A stretch of DNA of 17,179 bases from a bacterium (GTDB lineage: Bacteria; Bacteroidota; Bacteroidia; Bacteroidales; Muribaculaceae). Below, piece by piece: positions 1 to 7,447 of this stretch. Numbering within the stretch: the stretch's first letter is position 1; each line of letters starts with the position of its first letter. The stretch covers positions 1-17,179 of the forward strand of contig SFTJ01000058.1 in the NCBI GenBank assembly GCA_004563195.1, given 5' to 3'. Below the pieces are notes generated by a model that made no database searches, was not told the DNA's origin, and saw only the letters and a program-made list of their open reading frames with translations. Made by a program: the position numbers and the translations under genes.

Positions 1-23
1 TGGTAAAAGCAAAGTAACCAAAA

Positions 24-60
24 AGGGCTGACTCCTGCAATAGGTGCCAGCCCTAATTTT
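24..60 (+). terminator. Rho-independent terminator of an upstream gene
   Basis: A 7-bp stem (24-30 pairing with 48-54) carries a second short stem inside (34-36 with 42-44) and is followed by AATTTT. A frame ending GTA AAA GCA AAG TAA (stop at 15-17) lies just before it, so the last codons of a plus-strand gene that starts outside the window may be present at 3-17. That coding call is weak because only five codons are visible. The hairpin closely resembles the one at 2871-2905. Confidence 0.65.
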
Positions 61-215
61 GTATGACCGGCTCAAAATAATTTTATCGGACAGCAATAAA
101 TAAAAACTCTCTTTCAGAATTTACAGAAGATAGTATAGCAAATTTCCTTACGGAAGAAGAAATAGATTGTTACCATAGCTATTGTAACGAACATAATGAA
201 CATTCGTTTGAAGAA

Positions 216-437
216 ATGTGCCCGCCGAAAGAACACTCATATAAGATATTTCAAATCATATCAGTCGTATTATCTATTGTTTGCATACTATTGGGAGTTG
301 TATTGCTGGTTTTTTGGTTGCCTTTGTTCTTTTTTGCAAATCAAGGTGTTTTTTTAATTACTGCAATGGTGTTATATGCAAGTATGACTCTGTTTTACGG
401 AATAAAGGATCTTATCAACTGCTTAAAAATGAATTAG
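216..437 (+). CDS. Small two-helix membrane protein, N-terminus uncertain
   Basis: This 73-residue product from the first ATG is dominated by two hydrophobic segments, about residues 11-40 and 43-62, so it is very likely an inner-membrane protein. No family is recognised. The start is doubtful. The same frame is open back to position 81 and encodes a plausible hydrophilic, acidic stretch (for example SEFTEDSIANFLTEEEID), yet no ATG, GTG, TTG or CTG occurs in frame between 81 and 216. An ATG at 63 is in frame but followed five codons later by TAA (78-80). The true protein may therefore be about 115 residues with a non-standard start (an ATA at 96 is one option), or the gene may have lost its start through a nonsense mutation. 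The next gene begins one base after the stop, indicating co-transcription. Confidence 0.6.
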   Translation: MCPPKEHSYKIFQIISVVLSIVCILLGVVLLVFWLPLFFFANQGVFLITAMVLYASMTLFYGIKDLINCLKMN

Positions 438-438
438 T

Positions 439-792
439 ATGTTACAGTTATTAAAACCCAGATTCAGAGATTTCTTTGAGACGGACATAATGCATAACAT
501 TCGTTATCGTTTCGATGATTTTTCTATCCCATTATGCAAAAATGATTTGATAAAAGAATGTGTAATGTATGCGGTTGATATGTGCATTGAATTTCAGAAA
601 AAATCAGACGGGCTGTTAAGTGATGATTGGATAGACCACATATCAAGTGAAGTATGCTCGGTTTTCCGAAAGAATTTCCCTACCGATTTCGGTATAACTG
701 AAGTGAATGATGCTAAATCTCGCATAAGAGTACTTATGCAAACACCATCTCAAGCATCTACTGAGGTGTCAATTTATTATAATCGAATCTAA
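439..792 (+). CDS. Hypothetical protein, 117 aa
   Basis: The ATG follows the preceding TAG by one base and the stop lies 14 bases before the next ATG, so it sits inside a tight three-gene run. The product has no signal peptide or membrane segment and looks like a small soluble, mixed alpha/beta protein with scattered cysteines and a helical middle (about residues 34-55). I do not recognise the family. AT-rich codon use matches its two neighbours and differs from genes beyond 4170. An accessory or partner protein for the flanking membrane protein or the secreted TPR-protease is possible from position alone. Confidence 0.65.
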   Translation: MLQLLKPRFRDFFETDIMHNIRYRFDDFSIPLCKNDLIKECVMYAVDMCIEFQKKSDGLLSDDWIDHISSEVCSVFRKNFPTDFGITEVNDAKSRIRVLMQTPSQASTEVSIYYNRI

Positions 793-806
793 AATATTAC
801 TCAAAA

Positions 807-2852
807 ATGGTTAAACAAATTTTTATCGCATTGATGCTTATAGTATTCACAATGCAACAAATATTCGCAAAACAAGATATTCAACGTCCGGAATCATATA
901 ACTATCTAAGAGGAGTTGAAGCAGTTAATAACAATCAATTAGATGAAGGACTTGACTTTCTTAACAAAGAAATTGAAGAGAATCCTGAGAATGGATATGC
1001 TTTTGCATGGATTGCTTCAGTAAGAGCATATAAAAGGGAGTATGGCAGGGCTTTGACTGCTGTAAATTTGTCAATTAAGCATCTCCCCAAAAAGGACAAG
1101 ACATACAAAGCATTTGCTTATAGTTTGCGTGCTGACATTAATATTGGTCTTGGGGAGAAGGTCTTAGCAATAATGGATTACACTGAGGCACTGAAATACA
1201 CCCCCGAAGATGAGGATTTATACGAAAAGAGAGCTCAGATTTATTACGAATTACAAAAATATGATTTAGCCGATGCAGATTATAGGAAGATTATCACGCT
1301 AAATCAAGGTAGTGTAATGGGGTATATGGGAATCGGTCGTAATGCTAATGCTCAAAATAAATTTGAAGATGCAATTGCTCAATTTGATTATGTGATAAAA
1401 TTAGCAAATGATTATTCTTCTGGATATTCATTCCGAGCAGAAAGTTATATTGGATTAAAAAAATATAATGAGGCAATTGATGATATTATTAAGGCTTTAG
1501 CCCTAGATTATGACAGTAAAGCTTTCTACCTTATGCAACAAGTTGCAGACTCCTCGTTTACGGAAATTGCTACTAAAATAAAAGTGCAATGCATAAAGAA
1601 TCCCAATAATGGTTATTGGCCTTATTGTTTAGGTACAATATATGAACGTACGAAACATTATAAAGCAGCTATTGAACAGTATAAAAACAGTTTTGACAAA
1701 GACAAATCTCCGGTTACTACATATCGAATGGCTTGTTGCTATGAAGAATTAGGTGACTATGAATCTGCTCTCAGTAATATTGACATCTCAATTGGGATAG
1801 ATTCTATTGACTCAGATTATATGTTGGAACGAGCTGACTTGCTTTATGAATTAGGAAAAACTAAAGAAGCGATATCTCAATTGGATAAATACATTGAAGT
1901 TAATCCCGAGTTCTTCGGAGGATATTACCGCAGAGGTTTTTACAAAGATAATATCGCCGATTATGATGGGGCTATCAATGATTACTCTATGTCAATAGCC
2001 TTAGAACCTACTTATGCATACGCTTATTTGGGACGAGCTGATATGTATAGAGCTAAAGCTGAAAAGGAATTATCCGATGCAGATTATAAAAAGGTTATAG
2101 AACTTGATACTATACCAGGGAATAGCTCTTGTGCTCAATATGCTTATATGGAGCTTGGAGACAATGAAAATGCTATCGATTTTATGAATCGAATTATCGA
2201 ATCAGATAAAACTGACGCTGGTAATTATTATGATGCAGCTTGTTTGTATGCTCGCATGGGACGATTAGAAACGTCCATTGAAATGCTCGGAAAATCATTT
2301 GAACTTGGTTATAGGAGATTCAAACACATTGACAATGACGATGATCTGAATGCTTTGCGTTCTTTGCCAGAATTCAACGAACTAATTAACACCTACAAAG
2401 AACGCCATTCAAGCGAGGTCGCAGGCAAAAATGATAACGATTTTATTGAAACGGTTGTAGAAGGTCCTTTCACAAGCGAAAACGATATTTGTAAAGTAAA
2501 ATGTTCAATAAATAATCTGCCGTTACACTTTGTTTTTGACACAGGAGCAAGCGATGTTTCAATTTCAAATGTAGAAGCAGCATTTATGCTTAAAAATGGT
2601 TACTTGTCTCAACAAGATTTTCAAGGAAAACAGAACTACATAACTGCCGATGGAGATATTAGCGAGGGGACGGTTATTAATCTTAGAAATGTGGAATTTG
2701 GCAGTCTAAAACTCGCAAATATAAAGGCATCTGTAGTCAAAAATCAAAAAGCACCGTTGTTGTTAGGTCAATCGGTTTTGAAGAGACTCGGTAGAATTGA
2801 AATTGACAATGGTAGAGACGTTATAAGAATTACTTATAAGGAGCCAAAGTAA
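807..2852 (+). CDS. Secreted TPR protein with C-terminal retropepsin-like aspartic protease domain
   Basis: The 681-residue product starts with a Sec signal peptide (hydrophobic core about residues 5-19, likely cut after IFA near 22). Residues of about 30-520 form roughly a dozen tetratricopeptide repeats, with recurring patterns such as YNEAIDDIIKALAL and the typical closing segment LNALRSLPEFNELI. From about 545 to the end there is a clan AA, retroviral-type aspartic protease fold: the catalytic motif DTGAS is at 578-582 and the companion strand LLLGQSVL at about 651-658. Single-domain retropepsins act as dimers, so the TPR solenoid may also bring chains or substrates together (inference). 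It is expected in the periplasm. The gene ends an AT-rich three-gene run and is followed by a terminator at 2871-2905. Domain assignment is firm; substrate and role are unknown. Confidence 0.88.
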   Translation: MVKQIFIALMLIVFTMQQIFAKQDIQRPESYNYLRGVEAVNNNQLDEGLDFLNKEIEENPENGYAFAWIASVRAYKREYGRALTAVNLSIKHLPKKDKTYKAFAYSLRADINIGLGEKVLAIMDYTEALKYTPEDEDLYEKRAQIYYELQKYDLADADYRKIITLNQGSVMGYMGIGRNANAQNKFEDAIAQFDYVIKLANDYSSGYSFRAESYIGLKKYNEAIDDIIKALALDYDSKAFYLMQQVADSSFTEIATKIKVQCIKNPNNGYWPYCLGTIYERTKHYKAAIEQYKNSFDKDKSPVTTYRMACCYEELGDYESALSNIDISIGIDSIDSDYMLERADLLYELGKTKEAISQLDKYIEVNPEFFGGYYRRGFYKDNIADYDGAINDYSMSIALEPTYAYAYLGRADMYRAKAEKELSDADYKKVIELDTIPGNSSCAQYAYMELGDNENAIDFMNRIIESDKTDAGNYYDAACLYARMGRLETSIEMLGKSFELGYRRFKHIDNDDDLNALRSLPEFNELINTYKERHSSEVAGKNDNDFIETVVEGPFTSENDICKVKCSINNLPLHFVFDTGASDVSISNVEAAFMLKNGYLSQQDFQGKQNYITADGDISEGTVINLRNVEFGSLKLANIKASVVKNQKAPLLLGQSVLKRLGRIEIDNGRDVIRITYKEPK

Positions 2853-2870
2853 GACTATTTTCTACGGCAA

Positions 2871-2905
2871 AGGGTTGAATCCAATAAAGGTTCAATCCTA
2901 TTTTG
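2871..2905 (+). terminator. Rho-independent terminator after the TPR-protease gene
   Basis: An 11-bp stem containing two G-T wobbles (2871-2881 with 2889-2899) and a 7-base loop is followed by ATTTTG. It lies 18 bases after the stop codon. Its sequence is strikingly like the hairpin at 24-60, in arm, loop and tail. Confidence 0.7.
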
Positions 2906-2991
2906 TTTAGGATACGATTTGTTCCATTTACCTTTTTGTTTGGGTTGGTATTACTAATAAAACAATTAATAACAATCAAAACAATGTTAAT

Positions 2992-3300
2992 ATGGAATAT
3001 TTAGTTTGTTTAATTATAGTATGCGTAGTTATTTTTTTAGTAAAGAAAATCTCGTCTTTAAGAGAAGAATATACTGAAGAGAAGAACAATTTTAGTGATA
3101 CGTCAAGTTTCGCCGTTAAAACTTCAGGAAATGAGTATCCTGTAACAACAAATATTGTGCTTAGTGCATTGCAAGCACTTGGTTGTCAGCCCGAATTTAA
3201 AGAAGATAATACGTTGGTCGTTTCTTACCAAGGCGAAACATTTCAATTTGATTTTGGAGAAGCCCCTTCTCGATATACAAGAATATGGGATCCATGCTGA
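2992..3300 (+). CDS. Small membrane-anchored protein, N-terminal part, ended by an in-frame TGA
   Basis: The ATG at 2992 opens a 102-codon frame. Residues 2-18 form one membrane-spanning segment, followed by a charged helical linker (KKISSLREEYTEEK), then the first half of a small alpha/beta domain (helix VLSALQALG, then strands with TLVVSYQGETFQFDF). The frame stops at TGA 3298-3300 in the middle of this domain, and the same frame continues without another stop to 3606. The helix-strand-strand order recalls YbjN or type III secretion chaperone-like folds, which is only an impression. Codon use is AT-rich like the genes before it. This is most simply the 5' half of a gene broken by a TGG-to-TGA change. 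Confidence 0.65.
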   Translation: MEYLVCLIIVCVVIFLVKKISSLREEYTEEKNNFSDTSSFAVKTSGNEYPVTTNIVLSALQALGCQPEFKEDNTLVVSYQGETFQFDFGEAPSRYTRIWDPC

Positions 3301-3606
3301 GCTAGAATAAAAACAGATGACCCACAAATAAATCTAATAAAAGAGGCTGTCAATGTAACAAACTATAGTTTCGGACCGACTGTCGTAATGACTGAACCCG
3401 ATGAAAACAATGTGATAATGTTCTATAGCCGTTATGATATTATGGTTCACCCTGCATGTCCTGATAATGACCAATACCTCAAATCTGTGTTAGACTCTTT
3501 CTTTTATGCTAAAGAAGCCGTAAGAAACAATTTCCAAAATCTAAATATAAAACAAGCAGAACAACATAAAAATCGTCGCCCGGTGGGTTTTGCTGCTCCT
3601 CAATAA
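3301..3606 (+). pseudogene. C-terminal half of the TGA-interrupted gene at 2992
   Basis: This stretch is in the same frame as 2992-3300 and reads directly on from the TGA as ARIKTDDPQINLIKEAVNVT and so forth, ending at TAA 3604-3606. The 29 codons between the TGA and the first ATG (3388) are as protein-like as the rest, so the ATG at 3388 is unlikely to be a native start. Read together, the full gene would be 204 codons: one membrane helix plus a compact alpha/beta domain ending in a helix (YLKSVLDSFFYAKEAVRNNF). The codon at 3298 would be expected to be tryptophan (WDPC-W-ARI). Expression of this half as a separate protein cannot be excluded. Confidence 0.6.
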
Positions 3607-3679
3607 TATTAAGATTTGTCTATAAAACAAAAAGCAATGGGATAGATAATAGTAAAATAAGTCGGGCTGAAATAAAAAG

Positions 3680-3720
3680 AAAATCGCTAAGTGATTGAGA
3701 AATCAATACTTAGCGATTTT
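3680..3720 (-). terminator. Strong hairpin terminator of the tRNA gene, probably bidirectional
   Basis: A perfect 13-bp inverted repeat (3680-3692 with 3708-3720) continues inward as GATT/AATC (3693-3696 with 3701-3704). It lies five bases beyond the 3' end of the minus-strand tRNA. T-rich sequence flanks it in both directions, so it could also stop plus-strand transcription from the AT-rich block. Confidence 0.8.
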
Positions 3721-3725
3721 TGTTG

Positions 3726-3799
3726 TGGTCCCACTTGGGCTTGAACCAAGGACCCCCTGATTATGAGTCAGATGCTCTAACCAACTGAGCTATAGGACC
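3726..3799 (-). tRNA. tRNA-Met (anticodon CAT), elongator type likely
   Basis: On the minus strand the full cloverleaf is visible. The acceptor is GGTCCTA pairing with TGGGACC, the D-arm is GCTC/GAGC, and the anticodon stem TCTGA/TCAGG frames the loop CTCATAA. The variable loop is GGGTC, the T-arm is CTTGG-TTCAAGC-CCAAG, and the discriminator is A. The CCA end is not encoded (CAA follows). Anticodon CAT could be elongator Met or the lysidine-modified Ile2 tRNA; overall similarity to other Bacteroidales sequences favours Met. It is not initiator-like, because the first base pair is G-C. Confidence 0.95.
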
Positions 3800-3852
3800 G
3801 ATTACGCGCGTGGCGCTGTAAGCATTTTGGCTTGTTTTGCGCAAATGCAGTG

Positions 3853-3884
3853 CAAAGGTAATGCTTTTTGGTGATGTTTGCAAC
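3853..3884 (-). promoter_or_regulatory. Bacteroidetes-type promoter of the tRNA gene
   Basis: On the minus strand GTTG (3884-3881) is followed after 20 bases by TACCTTTG (3860-3853), a match to the TTTG/TAnnTTTG consensus. Transcription would start near 3846-3848, giving a leader of about 48 bases before the tRNA. Confidence 0.65.
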
Positions 3885-4091
3885 TTTGTGGGCAATTTTT
3901 CGCAATTTTTTTATTTTCGGGGGTGTTTTTGGGTTGTGGAGTGGTTTGAGCTGTTGGGTTGGGGTGGTGTGCGGCCGATTAATTTTTTTGCGAAGGGTGG
4001 AAGTGGCGAAAATGCCGATTAGGTGGCGAAAAACGGATGAAATGGTGCCGATGTGATGCAAATGAGGAGGATGATTTTTTTGCGATAAATA
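3885..4091. other. Gene-free G+T-rich spacer
   Basis: No credible gene is seen between the tRNA promoter and the lipoprotein promoter. The plus strand is strongly biased to G and T, with runs of T alternating with runs of G, including a possible two-layer G-quadruplex at 3956-3974. A short direct repeat, GTGGCGAAAA, occurs at 4003-4012 and 4023-4032. Short frames here have unusual amino-acid content (Phe, Trp, Gly) and no start context, so I do not call them. Confidence 0.5.
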
Positions 4092-4123
4092 ATTGGTTTA
4101 GTGGATAGAATGATATAATTTTG
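4092..4123 (+). promoter_or_regulatory. Bacteroidetes-type promoter of the lipoprotein gene
   Basis: ATTG at 4092-4095 is separated by 20 bases from TAATTTTG at 4116-4123, a full match to TAnnTTTG. The expected transcript start near 4129 leaves a leader of about 45 bases before ATG 4176. Confidence 0.7.
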
Positions 4124-4175
4124 TGCATTATTGACTACTTAACAAAATTGTTTAATTAGATCTAATTACTTGTAT

Positions 4176-5912
4176 ATGAAGAAGCTTGTAATTCTAAGCG
4201 CTGCTATGGTGGCGGTGTTGATGTTATTTGTGAGTTGCATCGACGAAAATTATGATTTAGGCGACATTGATTCTACCGTTGAGGTAAAAGTGGTGGATTT
4301 GGTGGTGCCGTTGAATCTCGACGAGATTACTTTGAGTTCGCTTATTACGCTCAATGAGGGCGGTGAAATCCGTGAAATAGGCGGAGAGTATGTGTTTGTT
4401 AAGGAGGGAGAGTTTTCTTCCGACGATGTGGAGATATCGCCCATCAACATCGCTGCGCCGTACATTGCTCCCACGCATATGGAGATAGGTATTCCTGCAG
4501 AGTTTCAGGTGGGCAATGATGTGCTGATGGAAACGGGTCGGACGTTGTCGCTCGATGTGGTGCCGGTGAAGACTGAGTTTGATGCTATCACCGATGGTGT
4601 TACGCCCGAAATCAAGGCCATCGACCGTGTGGGTCTTGACTTTTCGGTGACTATGACGTATGATATTAACGGGCTTAAGGGTGTGGTGAATAGTTATCGC
4701 TATCGCAACTTGAAGATGAAGTTGCCTAAGGGCATAAAGTGCAGTGTGGATAAGGGTAGCTATGATGCTGCAACGGGTGTTTACACTCTTGATGATTGGA
4801 CTGTGACTAATAGCCCGCTATCCATAAAGTTTACGTTCGAAGAGTTGAACCTCAAGGAGAGTAATGCCGAGTTTACGGCTTCTAATCATCGTTTCCGTTT
4901 TGCCGATGAGATAGCCATTGAGTCGGGTAAGTTAGAGATTTCATCCGATGGGCTTGTGGCTGGAGCCAAGTTGCCGAGCATGGTCACTCTTGAGAACAGC
5001 TATTCGGCGTCGGATGTTAATGTTCTGAAGTTTACGGGACGCTTGGCATATCAGCCCACCGGTTTGTCGCCCGAAGCGTTTGTGATAGGCGATTTGCCCG
5101 ATATTTTCAGTCAGCCGGGCACCGATTTGGGTATAGTAAATCCGCAAATCTATCTTTCGTTTATCAATCCGCTTTACACCTATAAGATGTGGGCCGATGT
5201 GGTGATAGATGTGATGGCGCGTCGCAATGCGGGCGATTGGAGTCATTTCCTTGTAGATGACGGTTCGTTCCGTCTCGATGGCAGCAAAGCCGAGGTTAAG
5301 TATTGCTTGTCGCCCAAGGTGCCGGAGGCATACGCCGAGGGTTATACCGGAGCGCAGCATGTGCCGTTTACGTCGCTCTCCGATGTGTTGCGAGGAAGTG
5401 GATTGCCCGATGAGATAGCCATCGATGTCGACAAGTCGAGTGTGCCCGAGCAGCAGGTTACCGACTTGGTGTTAGGCACCAATTTGGGCAAATTTGAGGG
5501 AAAATATATGTTCTATGCGCCGTTGAATCTGCAAGCCGGTTCGTGCGTGATGTATGAAGATATGCTCGATGGCTGGAACGATGAAGAACTCGATAAGATG
5601 ACTGTGAAAAATATAGAGGTGAGTGCTTTGGTCGACAACGAGTGCCCGGTGTCGGTGCAGTTTGATGCCTATCCTATAGATGTAGCAGGCAACAGGCTGA
5701 CCAATGTGACTGTGGAGTGTTCGGAAGTGCAAGCCTCGTCGCGCGACGCCGCCCTGAGCATAGCTATTAGCGGCGATGTGAAGCATCTCGACGGAATGGT
5801 GTTTAAAGCCACAGCCGTGGCGAGCGATGGCGAGACATTGTCGCCCTCGATGAAGCTAAAGCTTCACGACATAAAGGTGAAAGTGTCGGGCAGTTATATC
5901 ACTGAATTGTAG
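4176..5912 (+). CDS. Putative outer-membrane lipoprotein, beta-rich, unknown function
   Basis: The ATG at 4176 gives MKKLVILS and a lipoprotein signal peptide with the lipobox FVSC; Cys21 would be lipidated. A TTG two codons upstream is possible but unnecessary. The acidic residues directly after the cysteine (IDEN) resemble the export signal that sends Bacteroidetes lipoproteins to the cell surface (established for that phylum; its use here is inferred). The remaining roughly 557 residues are rich in alternating hydrophobic beta-strand patterns with no catalytic motif or transmembrane segment that I can see. I do not recognise a named domain. It has its own promoter and precedes the DUF5723 gene by 66 bases, so the two likely form one transcription unit and may work together at the outer membrane. 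Unlike the genes before 3610, its composition is GC-rich. Confidence 0.8.
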   Translation: MKKLVILSAAMVAVLMLFVSCIDENYDLGDIDSTVEVKVVDLVVPLNLDEITLSSLITLNEGGEIREIGGEYVFVKEGEFSSDDVEISPINIAAPYIAPTHMEIGIPAEFQVGNDVLMETGRTLSLDVVPVKTEFDAITDGVTPEIKAIDRVGLDFSVTMTYDINGLKGVVNSYRYRNLKMKLPKGIKCSVDKGSYDAATGVYTLDDWTVTNSPLSIKFTFEELNLKESNAEFTASNHRFRFADEIAIESGKLEISSDGLVAGAKLPSMVTLENSYSASDVNVLKFTGRLAYQPTGLSPEAFVIGDLPDIFSQPGTDLGIVNPQIYLSFINPLYTYKMWADVVIDVMARRNAGDWSHFLVDDGSFRLDGSKAEVKYCLSPKVPEAYAEGYTGAQHVPFTSLSDVLRGSGLPDEIAIDVDKSSVPEQQVTDLVLGTNLGKFEGKYMFYAPLNLQAGSCVMYEDMLDGWNDEELDKMTVKNIEVSALVDNECPVSVQFDAYPIDVAGNRLTNVTVECSEVQASSRDAALSIAISGDVKHLDGMVFKATAVASDGETLSPSMKLKLHDIKVKVSGSYITEL

Positions 5913-5978
5913 TAGCCCGGAGGCACAACAGGAGAGATTAATGACAATAATAGGAATGGAAAAATTTTGCAAAACAAT

Positions 5979-7343
5979 ATGAAATCTACTATAAAATCAA
6001 TCATACTCGGTGCTTGTGTGGCATTTGCAACTACGGCAGTGGCACAGCACACCAATTCGGGCTACTTTCTCGATGGCTATATGTTTCGCTATCAGATGAA
6101 TCCTGCCATAGGCAATAATCAGAATTATATATCGATGCCCGGGTTGACCAATATCAACGTGGCAGAGCGAGGCACATTGGGTGTGAGCGACATTTTCTAC
6201 AATGTAAACGGTCGCACAGCCACCTTTTTGCATCCCGATGTGAGCTCCGAGGAGGCAATGTCGAAATTCAAAGGCACCAATCACATTGGTGTCAACACCA
6301 AGATAGATGTCCTTTCGTTTGGCTTCAAAGCCTTTGGCGGATATAACACTATGAGCATAAGTGCGCGAGCCAATGCCGCCGTTAAGTTGCCCGACGACAT
6401 CTTCAGACTGCTCAAAGAAGGCGTTACCAACGACACCTACAACATAGCCAACGTGGCAGCGCATGCCGATGCCTATGCCGAAGTGGCATTAAACCACTCG
6501 CATCAGATTACCCCCAATGTGCGCATAGGTGTAACGCTCAAAGGACTTGTGGGCGCAGGTAATGTAGACCTCGACTTCAAGAAGGCGCAACTCGAACTTC
6601 GTGAGGACTCGTGGGATGTGGTGACCGAAGCCGAGGTGCAAGCCAATATTAAGAATCTCAATCTAATCTCGTCGGTGAGCGAGGAGACCGGCAATATGTG
6701 CATCGATGATGTGGAAATCGAGAAATTCGGCATAGCCGGCTATGGTGCAGCCGTAGACCTCGGAGCAGTGGTGAATATAGGTGATTTCGAAGTGAGCGCA
6801 GCATTGCTCGACCTGGGCGCAATAAGTTGGAGCAACAATTATCTGGCATCGACCGATGGCGAGCATAGGTTTACAACCGATAAATACACTTTCAATGTTG
6901 ATGATGAGGCAGCCAACAGTTTTGAGAACGAATTTGAGCGCATGGGCGACGACCTTGCCGTGCTCTACGAAGTGAAGGATATGGGCGACCAAGGCAGCCG
7001 CTTGCGCATGCTTGCCACTACGCTTAATGTGGGCGTGAAATATACGCTTCCCACATACAAAAAATTGAGTTTCGGCTTTTTGAGTTCGTCGCGCTTCCAG
7101 AGCGACTTCTCGTGGACCGAAGTGCGCTTGTCGGCTAATTATGCGCCGTGCAAATTCTTCTCGATGGGCGCCAATGTTGCTACAGGCACCATCGGCACAG
7201 GTTTGGGTTGGATGATAAATCTGCATCCCGCCGGCTTCAATCTGTTTGCCGGTATGGACTACACCTGCCTCAATTTGGTGAAGCCCGGTGTGCCCAAAAA
7301 CAGCACCACTACAGTGAATTTCGGCATAAATATACCGTTCTAA
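5979..7343 (+). CDS. DUF5723 family outer-membrane protein
   Basis: The ATG at 5979 begins a clear Sec signal peptide ending AVA-QH (cleavage after residue 26); an in-frame TTG 12 bases upstream would only lengthen the n-region. The mature N-terminus, GYFLDGYMFRYQMNPAIGN, and the following segments are characteristic of the DUF5723 family of Bacteroidetes. The 454-residue chain shows repeated amphipathic strands and glycine-rich turns, and it ends in a terminal phenylalanine (GINIPF), typical of beta-barrel outer-membrane proteins. Function is not established for the family; PorV/FadL-like barrels are the nearest architectural comparison (inference). It is the second gene after the lipoprotein at 4176, and a terminator at 7376 closes the unit. 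Confidence 0.82.
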   Translation: MKSTIKSIILGACVAFATTAVAQHTNSGYFLDGYMFRYQMNPAIGNNQNYISMPGLTNINVAERGTLGVSDIFYNVNGRTATFLHPDVSSEEAMSKFKGTNHIGVNTKIDVLSFGFKAFGGYNTMSISARANAAVKLPDDIFRLLKEGVTNDTYNIANVAAHADAYAEVALNHSHQITPNVRIGVTLKGLVGAGNVDLDFKKAQLELREDSWDVVTEAEVQANIKNLNLISSVSEETGNMCIDDVEIEKFGIAGYGAAVDLGAVVNIGDFEVSAALLDLGAISWSNNYLASTDGEHRFTTDKYTFNVDDEAANSFENEFERMGDDLAVLYEVKDMGDQGSRLRMLATTLNVGVKYTLPTYKKLSFGFLSSSRFQSDFSWTEVRLSANYAPCKFFSMGANVATGTIGTGLGWMINLHPAGFNLFAGMDYTCLNLVKPGVPKNSTTTVNFGINIPF

Positions 7344-7375
7344 GGCCTCTTTTGGAGATGTCGGACCGGTCGGGC

Positions 7376-7416
7376 AAAAGCAACACTATCATTTACGGTG
7401 GTGTTGTTTTTTTTTG
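7376..7416 (+). terminator. Rho-independent terminator after the DUF5723 gene
   Basis: The stem CAACACT/GGTGTTG (7381-7387 with 7400-7406) is preceded by AAAAG and followed by a run of nine to ten T, extending the pairing. It lies about 35 bases after the stop. Confidence 0.8.
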
Positions 7417-7447
7417 TGGATATAGGGGCTTTGGGGTGAATTTATGG

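Noticed and set aside
3298..3300. TGA as a selenocysteine or reassigned codon
   Set aside because: The ATP-grasp gene in this window ends in TGA, so TGA is a stop here. No convincing SECIS-like stem was seen just downstream, and a TGG-to-TGA change is simpler.
1..3725. Attachment-site copy of the tRNA 3' end
   Set aside because: I looked for a repeat of the tRNA 3' sequence in the AT-rich block and found none; any distal repeat would lie outside the window.
3777..4061. Minus-strand frame of 94 codons over the tRNA promoter
   Set aside because: It overlaps the tRNA 5' part and its promoter, and its Lys/His/Pro-rich composition reflects the GT-skewed spacer.
4170..4175. TTG start for the lipoprotein gene
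   Set aside because: ATG at 4176 gives a standard MKK lipoprotein signal; the TTG adds only two residues.
5967..5978. TTG start for the DUF5723 gene
   Set aside because: ATG at 5979 begins directly with a normal signal peptide (MKSTIKS).
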